A stretch of DNA of 35,776 nt from Chitinophaga pinensis (GTDB lineage: Bacteria; Bacteroidota; Bacteroidia; Flavobacteriales_D; Crocinitomicaceae), in assembly GCA_943324745.2 (NCBI GenBank), contig CALPMT020000031.1:1-35776 (forward strand), in the 5' to 3' direction. Position 1 is the stretch's first letter; each line of letters starts with the position of its first letter. The notes beneath the pieces were generated by a model, which was not told where the DNA came from, made no database searches, and saw only the letters and a list, made by a program, of their open reading frames with translations. Below are positions 1 through 7,532 of the stretch, piece after piece. Position numbers and translations under genes: made by a program.

Positions 1-2
1 CC

Positions 3-1607
3 TGTTCTTGGAATGTTTCAGGCGATAAACCTGCACAACCAACTATTTCATGCTACCAAAAAGCAACTTGGGTAGATTCAACATGTTCTTGGAAAGTTTC
101 AGGAGAAAAACCTACGCAACCGACAATTGCATGCTACCAAAAAGCAACGTGGGTAGATTCTACATGTTCTTGGAAAGTTTCAGGAGAAAAACCTACGCAA
201 CCTTCGCTTGCATGCTACCAAACAGCAACTTGGATAGATTCTTCATGTTCTTGGAAAGTTTCAGGCGAAAAGCCTACGCAACCTATTCTTACTTGTTACC
301 AAAAAGCAACTTGGATAGATTCAACATGTTCTTGGAAAGTTTCAGGAGATAAACCTGCACAACCGACACTTGCATGCTACCAAAAGGCAACTTGGATAGA
401 TTCTACCTGTTCTTGGAATGTTTCAGGCGATAAACCTGCACAACCGACAATTGCATGCTACCAAAAAGCAACGTGGATAGATTCAACATGTTCTTGGAAT
501 GTTACAGGTGAAAAACCTACGCAACCGACACTTGCATGCTACCAAAAAGCAACGTGGGTAGATTCTACATGTCAATGGAGCGTTACAGGAGATAAACCTG
601 CACAACCAACTATTTCATGTTACCAAAAAGCAACGTGGGTAGATTCAACATGTTCTTGGAAAGTTTCAGGCGATAAACCTGCACAACCTTCGCTTGCATG
701 CTACCAAAAGGCAACTTGGATAGATTCAACATGTTCTTGGAAAGTTTCAGGCGATAAACCTACGCAACCAACTATTTCATGTTACCAAAAGGCAACATGG
801 GTAGATTCTACCTGTTCTTGGAAAGTTTCAGGCGAAAAGCCTACGCAACCGACAATTGCATGCTACCAAAAAGCAACGTGGATAGATTCTATATGTTCTT
901 GGAAAGTTTCAGGCGATAAACCTGCACAACCAACTATTTCATGTTACCAAAAAGCAACTTGGGTAGATTCAGTTTGTTCTTGGAAAGTTTCAGGAGAAAA
1001 GCCTGCACAACCTTCGCTTGCATGCAACCAAAAAGCAACTTGGGTAGATTCAACGTGTTCTTGGAAAGTTTCAGGAGAAAAACCTACGCAACCTATTCTT
1101 ACTTGTTACCAAAAAGCAACTTGGGTAGATTCGACGTGTTCTTGGAAAGTTTCAGGAGAAAAACCTACGCAACCGACACTTGCATGCTACCAAAAAGCAA
1201 CTTGGGTAGATTCAACATGTTCTTGGAATGTTACAGGAGACAAACCTGAAAAACCTCTATTAAATGCTACAGACACATATGTATTTGATAGTATTAAATG
1301 TACATGGATCAAAACTGATTCTAACAAGGTTAGCCTGATGGAAAAAAATAATTTTATAAATACTTTAAAAGTCTATCCTAATCCAACGTCGAATATCTTA
1401 AGTATTACGCTAGATAATTTAAAAGGATTAGAAAATTTCTATTATAAAATAATAGACTTAAATGGAAAAGAAATTTATAAAACAAAAGTTCAAAATCTAC
1501 ATACCGAAATTTCATTGAGCGCGATCGCTGCAAAAGGTGTTTACATCTTAAATATTGCTGACGATAATGGTACTACCATCGAGAATAAAAAAATAATTTT
1601 GGAGTAA
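3..1607 (+). CDS. Repeat-rich T9SS-exported surface protein, C-terminal part (5' end outside window)
   Basis: The frame starting at base 3 is open without a stop to the TAA at 1607, and it has no in-frame ATG before 1338, so a caller that needs a start would wrongly begin it there. It reads as a half unit, fifteen complete 27-residue units (51-1265), a degenerate half unit ending near 1335, and a C-terminal domain of about 85 residues with the T9SS type A hallmark VYPNPTSN and the ending GVYILNIADDNG...KKIILE. Each unit follows CYQKATWVDSTCSW...SGxKPxQP, with two Cys and two Trp. By family knowledge, the tail directs export through the type IX system and anchoring at the cell surface. I infer an adhesin or stalk-like exoprotein. 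Similar CYETATFN...W-V-TGTQP repeats are, from memory, common in large flavobacterial surface proteins. A strong terminator follows. Function is unknown. Confidence 0.88.
   Translation, partial: CSWNVSGDKPAQPTISCYQKATWVDSTCSWKVSGEKPTQPTIACYQKATWVDSTCSWKVSGEKPTQPSLACYQTATWIDSSCSWKVSGEKPTQPILTCYQKATWIDSTCSWKVSGDKPAQPTLACYQKATWIDSTCSWNVSGDKPAQPTIACYQKATWIDSTCSWNVTGEKPTQPTLACYQKATWVDSTCQWSVTGDKPAQPTISCYQKATWVDSTCSWKVSGDKPAQPSLACYQKATWIDSTCSWKVSGDKPTQPTISCYQKATWVDSTCSWKVSGEKPTQPTIACYQKATWIDSICSWKVSGDKPAQPTISCYQKATWVDSVCSWKVSGEKPAQPSLACNQKATWVDSTCSWKVSGEKPTQPILTCYQKATWVDSTCSWKVSGEKPTQPTLACYQKATWVDSTCSWNVTGDKPEKPLLNATDTYVFDSIKCTWIKTDSNKVSLMEKNNFINTLKVYPNPTSNILSITLDNLKGLENFYYKIIDLNGKEIYKTKVQNLHTEISLSAIAAKGVYILNIADDNGTTIENKKIILE
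51..1265 (+). repeat. Fifteen tandem 81-bp coding repeats (27 aa each)
   Basis: Units begin at 51, 132, 213 and every 81 bases to 1185. The preceding 48 bases are the end of another unit, so the array continues out of the window. Units are nearly identical in DNA; most changes fall in a few places: ACTTGG/ACGTGG, GTA/ATA, GGAGAA/GGCGAT, and the linker encoding PTIS, PTIA, PTLA, PSLA or PILT. The unit at 537 has CQWSVT in place of CSWKVS. The mix of shared variants suggests recent amplification and gene conversion. Period and coding phase agree (81 = 27 x 3), so copy number can change without a frameshift. Confidence 0.95.
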
Positions 1608-1637
1608 TTAAGGAATAAACAACTTCCAGTAAATAAC

Positions 1638-1676
1638 AGAGAGTGTCCGAATCATCGAGACACTCTCTTTTTTTAT
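1638..1676 (+). terminator. Rho-independent terminator
   Basis: A 10-bp stem AGAGAGTGTC (1638-1647) pairs with GACACTCTCT (1659-1668) around an 11-nt loop and runs into a T tract. It lies 31 bp after the stop of the repeat protein. The opposite strand has no comparable T tract, so it is unlikely to serve tilS as well. Confidence 0.85.
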
Positions 1677-1733
1677 ATTCTTCATTTTTCAGCTACAGGC
1701 AACACACCTATAAATTGAAAAAATATAATTTGC

Positions 1734-2990
1734 TTAAACTTCTGTTTTAATCACTTCCACCTGAACTATTTTTTCACTAGTCATCTTTGCGATTGCTTTT
1801 CTAGCTATTTTATGTCCGACACACCATAAAATTGAATTATCATCTACTAATACCATACATGTATCTCTATCCGAAGTGTTTACTTTTGCCTCAGTTAATA
1901 TATCCGACACCAATTTACTCCCTTTCATCCCGATAGGTGAAATACGATCTCCTTGTTCCCAAAATCGTAAAACTAACTCTCCCTCTATTTTTGTAGCGTC
2001 TAAATAAATTATTTCCTTTGAAAAAACAGAAGGCAATTCTTCTAAATAGCTAATTTTCAACGTGTATTTCAATATTGAATCAGAAGCTGTTACAAAACAA
2101 AAACCATGGGTTTCCTTATAAATTTTATATTGCCCACACAGAATCCACTTTCCTTTTTGAGATTCTCGCATTTTCAACAAGGAGGCATAGACATTGTAAT
2201 CCCCTCCATAGTTTCGAATAACCTCCAAACAAATATCCTCCGATAAAATATCAAAATCAACATACGCCCATATATTCCCTTGAATAAATCGACTTATAAC
2301 AACTAACGCTTGTTGCTCATGTGTTCGTTGTGTTTCTTGAAACGCATCCACAAGCGTTAATACAGAGTCTTTTAGACTAGGAATTTTAACATATAGATCT
2401 GGCAAGATAGAATTTCGGATACGATTACGAGTATATGCATTCGTTTGATTCGATTGGTCTTCCCGCCAAACCAAAGAATACTTTTTCGCAAAAGCAAGAA
2501 TTTCATGTTTGGAATAAGACAGTAAAGGACGTACAACACTTTCGTATTGAGAAAGCATACAAGACATTCCTAATACGCCTGATTTACGAGCTAAATGCTG
2601 AAAAAATGTTTCCACCTGATCATCTGCATGTTGTCCAAGCGCAACTATACTGCCAGGATGAAGGGATAATTTTTCACGAAATAAGGTATAGCGAATTGTT
2701 CTGGCAACTTCTTGTAAATTTCCCCCTGAACTAGCTAGAATTGCTTTAGTATCTACTTTTTTGACATGCAATGGTACTTTAAGCGAAATACATAATTTTC
2801 TAACAAAATCTTCATCGTGATCCGAATCCTTTCCGCGTAACGAATAATTCACATGAATCACCTCCAAATCTGGACAAAAGGATTTTAGTATAAATAATAA
2901 CACAACAGAGTCTACACCACCACTACACCCTACAAACACTTTGTGTGTAGCTAAAAAAGACCACCTAGCATGTATTTGCTTTATTTGCAT
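1734..2990 (-). CDS. tilS: tRNA(Ile)-lysidine synthase
   Basis: TilS joins lysine to the wobble cytidine of the CAU-anticodon tRNA-Ile using ATP, changing its reading from AUG to AUA. The 418-residue product starts MQIKQIHARW and carries the PP-loop ATP-pyrophosphatase motif SGGVDS at residues 23-28. Further family blocks follow, including GQHADDQVETFFQHLARKSG, VRPLL and the R-N-x-I-R-N region. The C-terminal part (about 330-418, with RFWEQGDRISPIGMKG) matches the TilS C-terminal domain. The gene overlaps the 3' end of pabB by 10 bp on the same strand, which suggests co-transcription and translational coupling. Length is normal for a full TilS. The short plus-strand frame at 2435-2734 is a shadow. 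Confidence 0.95.
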   Translation of the reverse strand: MQIKQIHARWSFLATHKVFVGCSGGVDSVVLLFILKSFCPDLEVIHVNYSLRGKDSDHDEDFVRKLCISLKVPLHVKKVDTKAILASSGGNLQEVARTIRYTLFREKLSLHPGSIVALGQHADDQVETFFQHLARKSGVLGMSCMLSQYESVVRPLLSYSKHEILAFAKKYSLVWREDQSNQTNAYTRNRIRNSILPDLYVKIPSLKDSVLTLVDAFQETQRTHEQQALVVISRFIQGNIWAYVDFDILSEDICLEVIRNYGGDYNVYASLLKMRESQKGKWILCGQYKIYKETHGFCFVTASDSILKYTLKISYLEELPSVFSKEIIYLDATKIEGELVLRFWEQGDRISPIGMKGSKLVSDILTEAKVNTSDRDTCMVLVDDNSILWCVGHKIARKAIAKMTSEKIVQVEVIKTEV

Positions 2991-4213
2991 CCACTGAAAA
3001 ATTGTAGTATCTTATTCACCTTTACCAAACATTCTTCGTATTCGTTTTCAGGGTCCGACTTCATTGTAATTGCACTACCCACCGAACAAGTCAACATTTC
3101 TTTCGATTTATTATAGAGCAAAGAACGAATCACAACATTCAAATCAAAATCACCGTTTGGATAAATCACTCCTATCGATCCAGCATAAAGACCTCTTCTA
3201 AATGACTCATATTGCTCAATCAATTTCATCACACTTACTTTTGGTGCACCTGTCATAGAACCCATAGGAAAAGAAGCACGTATAATTTTTTCAAAAGGAA
3301 TATTCTCCTCCACCTCACATATAACTGATGAAACCAAATGATGAACCGTTTCAAACGTCTGTAATTCACATAAATGTTCTACCTCAACACTCCCTTTTTT
3401 AGCAATGCGCGAAAAATCGTTACGCACCAAATCTGTAATCATCACATTTTCAGAAACTTCTTTTCTATCTCCTAACAGATTTTTTTGTAATATGACATCT
3501 TCCGTTTCATCTTTTCCTCTACGAATCGTTCCTTTAATAGGTTGGGACAATAATCTACCACCTATTTTTTGAATATATCTTTCTGGACTAAAACACAATA
3601 CTGACCATTTTTCAAAATTCATCAATACTGAAAATGGTGCTTTAGTTTGTTGATGAATTGCGCCAAACAAACTAAGTACATCCAAATCTTTCACCTGATC
3701 AGCATAAAATTCTTGGCAAAAATTCAATTCATAGCAATTTCCATACTGAATTTCCGCTTTTACTTTATTAACAGATTGAATATATGTCTCTCGATCTATA
3801 CGACTACTGAAATTAAGTTTGTTAGTATTCAAAAACGAAGTTTCGCTTTGAATTTTATCAAAAAACAACTTAACAAAGTCCTGCGTTTTAACTGTTTCTT
3901 CACCTTGAACAAAATTGAAAGCTTCAGGATGAATTTCAACCACACTTTCCGGAGACCACAAAACCAAAAGCGGAAATTCGATAGTATCGGGATTTTCACT
4001 CTTTAGCTCTTCCAATTCATTTTTTAAATCATAAGAAAGACATGTGAAAATATACTTTCCCTTATGTTGATCCAAAAATACTTGCATCCCAGTAAAGTCA
4101 TCTTCTGGATACATAACCCATCTTTCACCGGCACCAAAACCGATTAACTGATCTTTTGGAAAATAAATAAAGTCTTTCACTGATTCTATGAATGTAAAAA
4201 GGTTATCTCGCAA
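2981..4213 (-). CDS. pabB: Aminodeoxychorismate synthase component I (chorismate-binding enzyme)
   Basis: The enzyme aminates chorismate to 4-amino-4-deoxychorismate for folate synthesis, normally with a glutaminase partner (PabA) that is not in this window. Visible chorismate-enzyme blocks are FSPERYI (about 208), PIKGTIRRG (225-233), ENVMITDLVRND, FPMGSMTGAPK and YAGSIGVIYPNGDFDLNVVIRS. The Lys in PIKGT is the PabB-type residue; anthranilate synthases have Ala there, so PabB is preferred over TrpE. Family members often have a slightly longer N-terminus. No ATG is available near the 5' end: the frame is open back to a TAG near 4238, with TTG at 4211-4213 (used here) and upstream ATT/ATC codons. 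The TTG lies in the loop of a strong hairpin (4196-4228), so the start is uncertain. Confidence 0.9.
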   Translation of the reverse strand: MRDNLFTFIESVKDFIYFPKDQLIGFGAGERWVMYPEDDFTGMQVFLDQHKGKYIFTCLSYDLKNELEELKSENPDTIEFPLLVLWSPESVVEIHPEAFNFVQGEETVKTQDFVKLFFDKIQSETSFLNTNKLNFSSRIDRETYIQSVNKVKAEIQYGNCYELNFCQEFYADQVKDLDVLSLFGAIHQQTKAPFSVLMNFEKWSVLCFSPERYIQKIGGRLLSQPIKGTIRRGKDETEDVILQKNLLGDRKEVSENVMITDLVRNDFSRIAKKGSVEVEHLCELQTFETVHHLVSSVICEVEENIPFEKIIRASFPMGSMTGAPKVSVMKLIEQYESFRRGLYAGSIGVIYPNGDFDLNVVIRSLLYNKSKEMLTCSVGSAITMKSDPENEYEECLVKVNKILQFFSGCK

Positions 4214-4230
4214 TGAAATAACCTTTTTTT
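4196..4230. terminator. Terminator-like hairpin enclosing the presumed pabB start
   Basis: AAAAAGGTTAT (4196-4206) pairs perfectly with ATAACCTTTTT (4218-4228) around an 11-nt loop. Seven T follow on the plus strand and five T on the minus strand. On the minus strand it could end the DUF1573 transcript or attenuate pabB, because the loop contains the TTG presumed to start pabB. Confidence 0.6.
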
Positions 4231-4279
4231 GAATGATTTTCTAAGAATGAAAAGAGAATAGATTTTTCGAGGCAAACAA

Positions 4280-4325
4280 AAAATTAAATCCGCAGTTTAC
4301 ATCAGTAAATGAGAAATTTAATTTT
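4280..4325. other. Nested inverted repeat in the pabB upstream gap
   Basis: AAAATTAAAT (4280-4289) and ATTTAATTTT (4316-4325) are perfect inverse copies, and inside them TTTAC (4296-4300) pairs with GTAAA (4305-4309). An AT-rich imperfect hairpin (about 4332-4362) lies next to it. Role unknown; it may be part of the 3' end of the DUF1573 message or a pabB leader. Confidence 0.4.
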
Positions 4326-4363
4326 GAAGTTGAACGAAGAAAAAGCATTTTCTTTTTGTTCGA

Positions 4364-4798
4364 CTAATTTCTTGGTCCACCTGTGTTCACTGGAGCATCC
4401 CCATCTGGTGCAGGATTCACACTACCTTTAATACGAATAATTTTGGAAGGATCATTAGTCGCATTAGATAATATGGTAATACTCTTATTGATTGGTCCAG
4501 CAATTTTGGTGTTGTATTTTACGGTAATAGCTCCTTTACCCCCTGGAGGAATTGGCTCTTTAGGATAAGATGGTACAGTACAATTACATGGTGCAGTAGC
4601 TTTCGTAATAATTAAAGGAGCAGTCCCAGTATTTGTAAATTCAAATGTAGATTCTCCATTTCCACCATATTTAAGCTTACCATAGTCATGAACCTCTTTT
4701 TTAAATTCAATTTGAGGCCCTCCCAATTGCATAAAAGACGTGATTGTAAATAGTAATCCTACTAAAAACATAGGAAGTAATAAGATTCTTTTTTTCAT
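4364..4798 (-). CDS. Secreted DUF1573-domain protein
   Basis: A 144-residue exported protein. The start is set at the ATG at 4796-4798 (MKKRILLLPMF); an upstream TTG at 4813 is possible but less likely. An N-terminal hydrophobic signal peptide (about residues 1-23) is followed by a DUF1573 Ig-like domain: FKKEVHDYGKLKYGG, FEFTNTGTAPLIIT, CNCTVPSYPKEPIPPGG, ITVKYNTKIAGP and ITILSNATNDP. These ASH/MSP-type beta sandwiches are common in Bacteroidota exoproteins and have no established single function. The tail is short and rich in Pro and Gly. A TATATTTG promoter element sits 27 bp upstream. No enzymatic residues are evident. Confidence 0.85.
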   Translation of the reverse strand: MKKRILLLPMFLVGLLFTITSFMQLGGPQIEFKKEVHDYGKLKYGGNGESTFEFTNTGTAPLIITKATAPCNCTVPSYPKEPIPPGGKGAITVKYNTKIAGPINKSITILSNATNDPSKIIRIKGSVNPAPDGDAPVNTGGPRN

Positions 4799-4825
4799 AA
4801 TCAGTGTTTTCAAAAATTAGTAATC

Positions 4826-4833
4826 CAAATATA
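4826..4833 (-). promoter_or_regulatory. Bacteroidota -7 element TATATTTG for the DUF1573 gene
   Basis: On the minus strand the bases read TATATTTG, matching TAnnTTTG. This would place transcription start near 4820 and give a leader of about 20 nt before the ATG at 4798. I see no clear -33 TTTG. Confidence 0.45.
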
Positions 4834-4860
4834 ACGAGAAAATATCAAAAAAAAATAAAT

Positions 4861-5394
4861 TTATGATTTGTTAAAATTTTTCAAACGAAATTTAACCATT
4901 TCAACAACTTCTGGTTTCAATTTTGGATGTTCATTTAATAAACGATAGTAATAGTACTCCGTTTTTTTTTGATCTTTCAAATACAACTCAGCAGTTGTAG
5001 CTGCGCTCAATAATAAAGTCGCTTTTTGATCATAATTAGGGAAATAATGTAACAAAGTATCTGTCCAATTCAAGGATAAAGCATATTTTTTTTCTTGTAA
5101 ATATAATTGCTGTAATTTATCTAAATATAATGCTGTTGATCGTTTATTACTACCCAATACAAAAGCATGTTTATATTCATTTTCTAACATATATATGCTC
5201 TTCAACGGAAGTGTATCAACTTCATTATTCATAAGTAATCGGTAGGCATACTGAAGCGTATCCTCCAGTAATACAATTTTTTTCTCAACACGTTCATAAT
5301 TTGTGAATCCTAAAACCGTTTTTTTTTCTGAAAATTCAGAACGGTTGCAGCCAATGAACACTAAAACAACACTAATGAATAACAATAATTTCAT
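4861..5394 (-). CDS. Small lipoprotein with probable TPR-like helices
   Basis: I do not recognise a named family. The 177-residue product has a signal peptide ending in a lipobox-like FIGC with the lipidated Cys at residue 16, so it should be a lipoprotein. The rest looks alpha-helical, with repeated Leu/Tyr/Ala-rich stretches (for example YLDKLQQLYLQEKKYALSL and LLLSAATTAELYLKDQKK) of about 34-residue spacing, as in tetratricopeptide repeats; this is inference. Its ATG overlaps the def stop codon in the arrangement TAATG, so the two genes are almost certainly translated from one mRNA. The link to deformylase is positional only. Confidence 0.75.
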   Translation of the reverse strand: MKLLLFISVVLVFIGCNRSEFSEKKTVLGFTNYERVEKKIVLLEDTLQYAYRLLMNNEVDTLPLKSIYMLENEYKHAFVLGSNKRSTALYLDKLQQLYLQEKKYALSLNWTDTLLHYFPNYDQKATLLLSAATTAELYLKDQKKTEYYYYRLLNEHPKLKPEVVEMVKFRLKNFNKS

Positions 5395-5990
5395 TATTTA
5401 CCTTTTTTAATAGCAGGAAAACGCATACGATAATCAACAACAATTAACCCTTTAGAAATGTTGCCTAATTTTTTGGTCAACAATTTTCTTTTTAAAACAG
5501 ACAAATGGTCGGTAAACAATACACCTTGAATATGATCATACTCATGCTGTATGATACGAGCAGCATACCCATCAAAAGTAATTTTCTCAAAATAATTCCA
5601 ATTTTCATCATAGTAAGATATAACTACTTTCTCTTTACGATAAACTTCTTCGCGAATTTTTGGGATACTTAAACATCCTTCATTAAACCCCCATTCTTCT
5701 CCTAGCTCTTCGTGTATAATCGGATTTATAAACACTTTCTTGAAATCTTCTAGACCTGCAGCTCGTGGATCTATCTCTTCTTCTTCTTCTTCAATAAAAG
5801 GAGATCCATCCACTACAAACAAGCGAATTGATTGACCAATTTGAGGAGCAGCTAATCCAACACCTTGCGCATTATACATCGTCTCAAACATATTCTCGAC
5901 TAAAGTGCCTAAACCTTCAAAAGATTTCTCTATCTCAACAGCCTCTTTCTTTAATACAGAATCGCCATAGGCAACAACAGGTAATATCAT
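5394..5990 (-). CDS. def: Peptide deformylase
   Basis: Def removes the formyl group from the initiator methionine of new proteins, using a metal (usually Fe2+). The three family motifs are present: GVGLAAPQIG, EGCLS (Cys ligand) and HEYDH (two His ligands plus the catalytic Glu). The ATG at 5988-5990 (MILPVVAYGDS) is chosen because it matches the usual flavobacterial start; a TTG 21 bp upstream overlaps the promoter element and is unlikely. The length, 198 residues, is typical. An acidic run of Glu residues sits in the loop after FVVDGSPF, where relatives are also acidic. It is followed with 1-bp overlap by a lipoprotein gene. Confidence 0.96.
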   Translation of the reverse strand: MILPVVAYGDSVLKKEAVEIEKSFEGLGTLVENMFETMYNAQGVGLAAPQIGQSIRLFVVDGSPFIEEEEEEIDPRAAGLEDFKKVFINPIIHEELGEEWGFNEGCLSIPKIREEVYRKEKVVISYYDENWNYFEKITFDGYAARIIQHEYDHIQGVLFTDHLSVLKRKLLTKKLGNISKGLIVVDYRMRFPAIKKGK

Positions 5991-6008
5991 CGTGTAATTT
6001 TTAAAGAT

Positions 6009-6016
6009 CAAAAATA
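6009..6016 (-). promoter_or_regulatory. -7 element TATTTTTG for def
   Basis: The minus strand reads TATTTTTG (fits TAnnTTTG) 18 bp upstream of the def ATG, giving a leader of roughly 12 nt. A weak inverted repeat, AGTAGGA (6024-6030) with TCCTACT (6052-6058), lies further upstream and may belong to the end of the ruvX message. Confidence 0.45.
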
Positions 6017-6110
6017 GAAAGAAAGTAGGACTTCAACAAGTTAAAGGGTAATCCTACTATTAACAATAAATCAGACTATGTCTAGCAAATCCCTATTTTT
6101 AAAAAAATAA

Positions 6111-6536
6111 TTATGAACTCATTGAACTCATGTAGGATTGTAATAAAATGGTCGCACTCACCTCGTCTATCAATCCTTTATCTTGCTTTTTAAGTTTAGA
6201 TAGTCCTGACATTGAAATCGCCTGACTTGCCATTTTTGAGGTAAATCGTTCATCGTACAAAGTAACATTCAAATCTGGGAATTCTTTTTTCAACACTTCA
6301 AAAAGAATATGAACATTTTCGGTAATATGTGTGTTTTCATTGTTGAGTCTCTTTGGCTCACCTAACACTAAAACCCCTATATTTTTCTCACGAACGATTT
6401 TTTGAATCTCACCGATCAAAATCTTACTATCTACTGTTTTTAAACCACTTGCGATAATGTTGTTTTCATCAGTGATTGCCAAACCAGTTCGCTTTAAACC
6501 AAAATCAAGCGCTAAAATTCGTTTATTTTTATTCAT
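6111..6536 (-). CDS. ruvX: Putative pre-16S rRNA nuclease / Holliday junction resolvase-like RuvX (YqgF)
   Basis: The 141-residue product has the YqgF RNase H-like fold signatures: ALDFGLKRTGLAITD with the first catalytic Asp at residue 11, VLGEPKRLN, the YDERFTSK block with its acidic pair, and a late Asp in GLIDEVSATILLQSY. E. coli YqgF trims the 5' end of 16S rRNA, while the family was first named as a resolvase; the sequence cannot decide between them. The ATG at 6534-6536 gives the standard N-terminus. The gene is divergent from dapD and upstream of def on the same strand, an order I recall from other Bacteroidota. Confidence 0.93.
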   Translation of the reverse strand: MNKNKRILALDFGLKRTGLAITDENNIIASGLKTVDSKILIGEIQKIVREKNIGVLVLGEPKRLNNENTHITENVHILFEVLKKEFPDLNVTLYDERFTSKMASQAISMSGLSKLKKQDKGLIDEVSATILLQSYMSSMSS

Positions 6537-6543
6537 CTAAATA

Positions 6544-6551
6544 CAAAGATA
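6544..6551 (-). promoter_or_regulatory. -7 element TATCTTTG for ruvX
   Basis: The minus strand reads TATCTTTG, matching TAnnTTTG, only 7 bp before the ruvX ATG. If used, the message would be leaderless or nearly so. Confidence 0.4.
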
Positions 6552-6590
6552 GATAGAAATCCTATAGCATAAATATTTCTTTGCTTTATG

Positions 6591-6598
6591 TATATTTG
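6591..6598 (+). promoter_or_regulatory. -7 element TATATTTG for dapD
   Basis: TATATTTG matches TAnnTTTG and lies 14 bp before the chosen dapD ATG, implying a very short leader. It forms a divergent pair with the ruvX element at 6544-6551. A GTG start at 6598 would overlap it and is therefore rejected. Confidence 0.45.
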
Positions 6599-6612
6599 TG
6601 AAAAATGTAAAC

Positions 6613-7422
6613 ATGAGATCAATCATTGAAAAAGCATGGGAAGATCGTTCCCTTTTAACTAATAAAACTACCATCGAAGCTATCGAACACGTCATCGAAG
6701 AACTTGACAAAGGTATTATTCGTGTAGCTGAACCAACTGATAATGGTGATTGGATTACAAATGAATGGGTTAAAAAAGCAGTGATTTTATATTTTCCAAT
6801 TCGTCAAATGGAAACAATCGAAGTTGGTCCATTTGAATTTCATGATAAAATGTTATTAAAACGGGGTTATAAGGAACTTGGTGTTCGTGTTGTACCTCAC
6901 GCAATTGCTCGATATGGAGCATATATTTCTAAAAATGTTATTTTAATGCCATCCTATGTAAACATAGGTGCATACGTAGACGAAGGCACTATGGTTGACA
7001 CATGGGCAACAGTTGGATCTTGTGCGCAAATTGGTAAAAATGTTCACCTTAGTGGAGGTGTTGGTATTGGTGGAGTTTTAGAACCATTACAAGCAAGTCC
7101 TGTGATTATTGAAGACAATGCTTTTATTGGCTCAAGAAGTATCATTGTAGAAGGTGTACGCGTTGGTAAAGAAGCTGTTATTGGGGCAAATGTATGTATT
7201 ACAAAATCTACAAAAATAATTGACGTAACAGGAGAAAAACCAATTGAAACAAAAGGATATATCCCTGAAAGAAGTGTCGTGATTCCTGGCAGTTATACTA
7301 AAAAGTTCCCCGCAGGTGAATTTCAAGTTCCTTGTGCACTAATTATTGGCAAACGAAAAGAAAGTACTGATTTAAAAACTTCTTTAAATGATGCATTAAG
7401 AGAACACAACGTTGCAGTATAA
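6613..7422 (+). CDS. dapD: 2,3,4,5-tetrahydropyridine-2,6-dicarboxylate N-succinyltransferase
   Basis: DapD succinylates tetrahydrodipicolinate with succinyl-CoA in the succinylase branch of lysine and meso-diaminopimelate synthesis. The ATG at 6613 (MRSIIEKAWEDRSLL) gives 269 residues, close to the 274 of E. coli DapD. The middle is almost identical to the family core: VLMPSYVNIGAYVDEGTM, DTWATVGSCAQIGKNVHLSG and GVGIGGVLEPLQA, forming a left-handed beta helix of hexapeptide repeats. The N-terminal alpha/beta region includes NEWVKKAVILYFPIR. It is transcribed alone, divergent from ruvX; no terminator is evident in the 110 bp before the protease gene. Confidence 0.97.
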   Translation: MRSIIEKAWEDRSLLTNKTTIEAIEHVIEELDKGIIRVAEPTDNGDWITNEWVKKAVILYFPIRQMETIEVGPFEFHDKMLLKRGYKELGVRVVPHAIARYGAYISKNVILMPSYVNIGAYVDEGTMVDTWATVGSCAQIGKNVHLSGGVGIGGVLEPLQASPVIIEDNAFIGSRSIIVEGVRVGKEAVIGANVCITKSTKIIDVTGEKPIETKGYIPERSVVIPGSYTKKFPAGEFQVPCALIIGKRKESTDLKTSLNDALREHNVAV

Positions 7423-7532
7423 TATACGTCTTGTTAGTGCACTAAAGAAAAAAAGGATTATTTATTTGTTAAAAAATTGTTTCTTTGTATTCAATTTAAG
7501 AGTTTTGTAAAGATTAATTAAATATAAACATC

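Noticed and set aside
50-352. Open frame with MLPKSNLGRF...FLESFRRKTYAT repeats (also 941-1249)
   Set aside because: These are out-of-phase readings of the 81-bp repeats. The frame starting at base 3 is open across the whole region, joins a T9SS domain and encodes sensible Cys/Trp repeats.
1-1265. CRISPR-like or satellite array
   Set aside because: The 81-bp period has no spacers, is contiguous, and is fully coding in one frame.
2435-4006. Plus-strand frames at 2435-2734 and 3647-4006
   Set aside because: They lie antisense within the clearly recognisable tilS and pabB genes and have no family features.
2981-4213. Anthranilate synthase component I (TrpE)
   Set aside because: PIKGT with Lys227 is the PabB type, and there are no trp synthesis genes nearby.
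7434-7445. 12-bp palindrome TTAGTGCACTAA after dapD
   Set aside because: Short, without a T tract or a second copy; could occur by chance.
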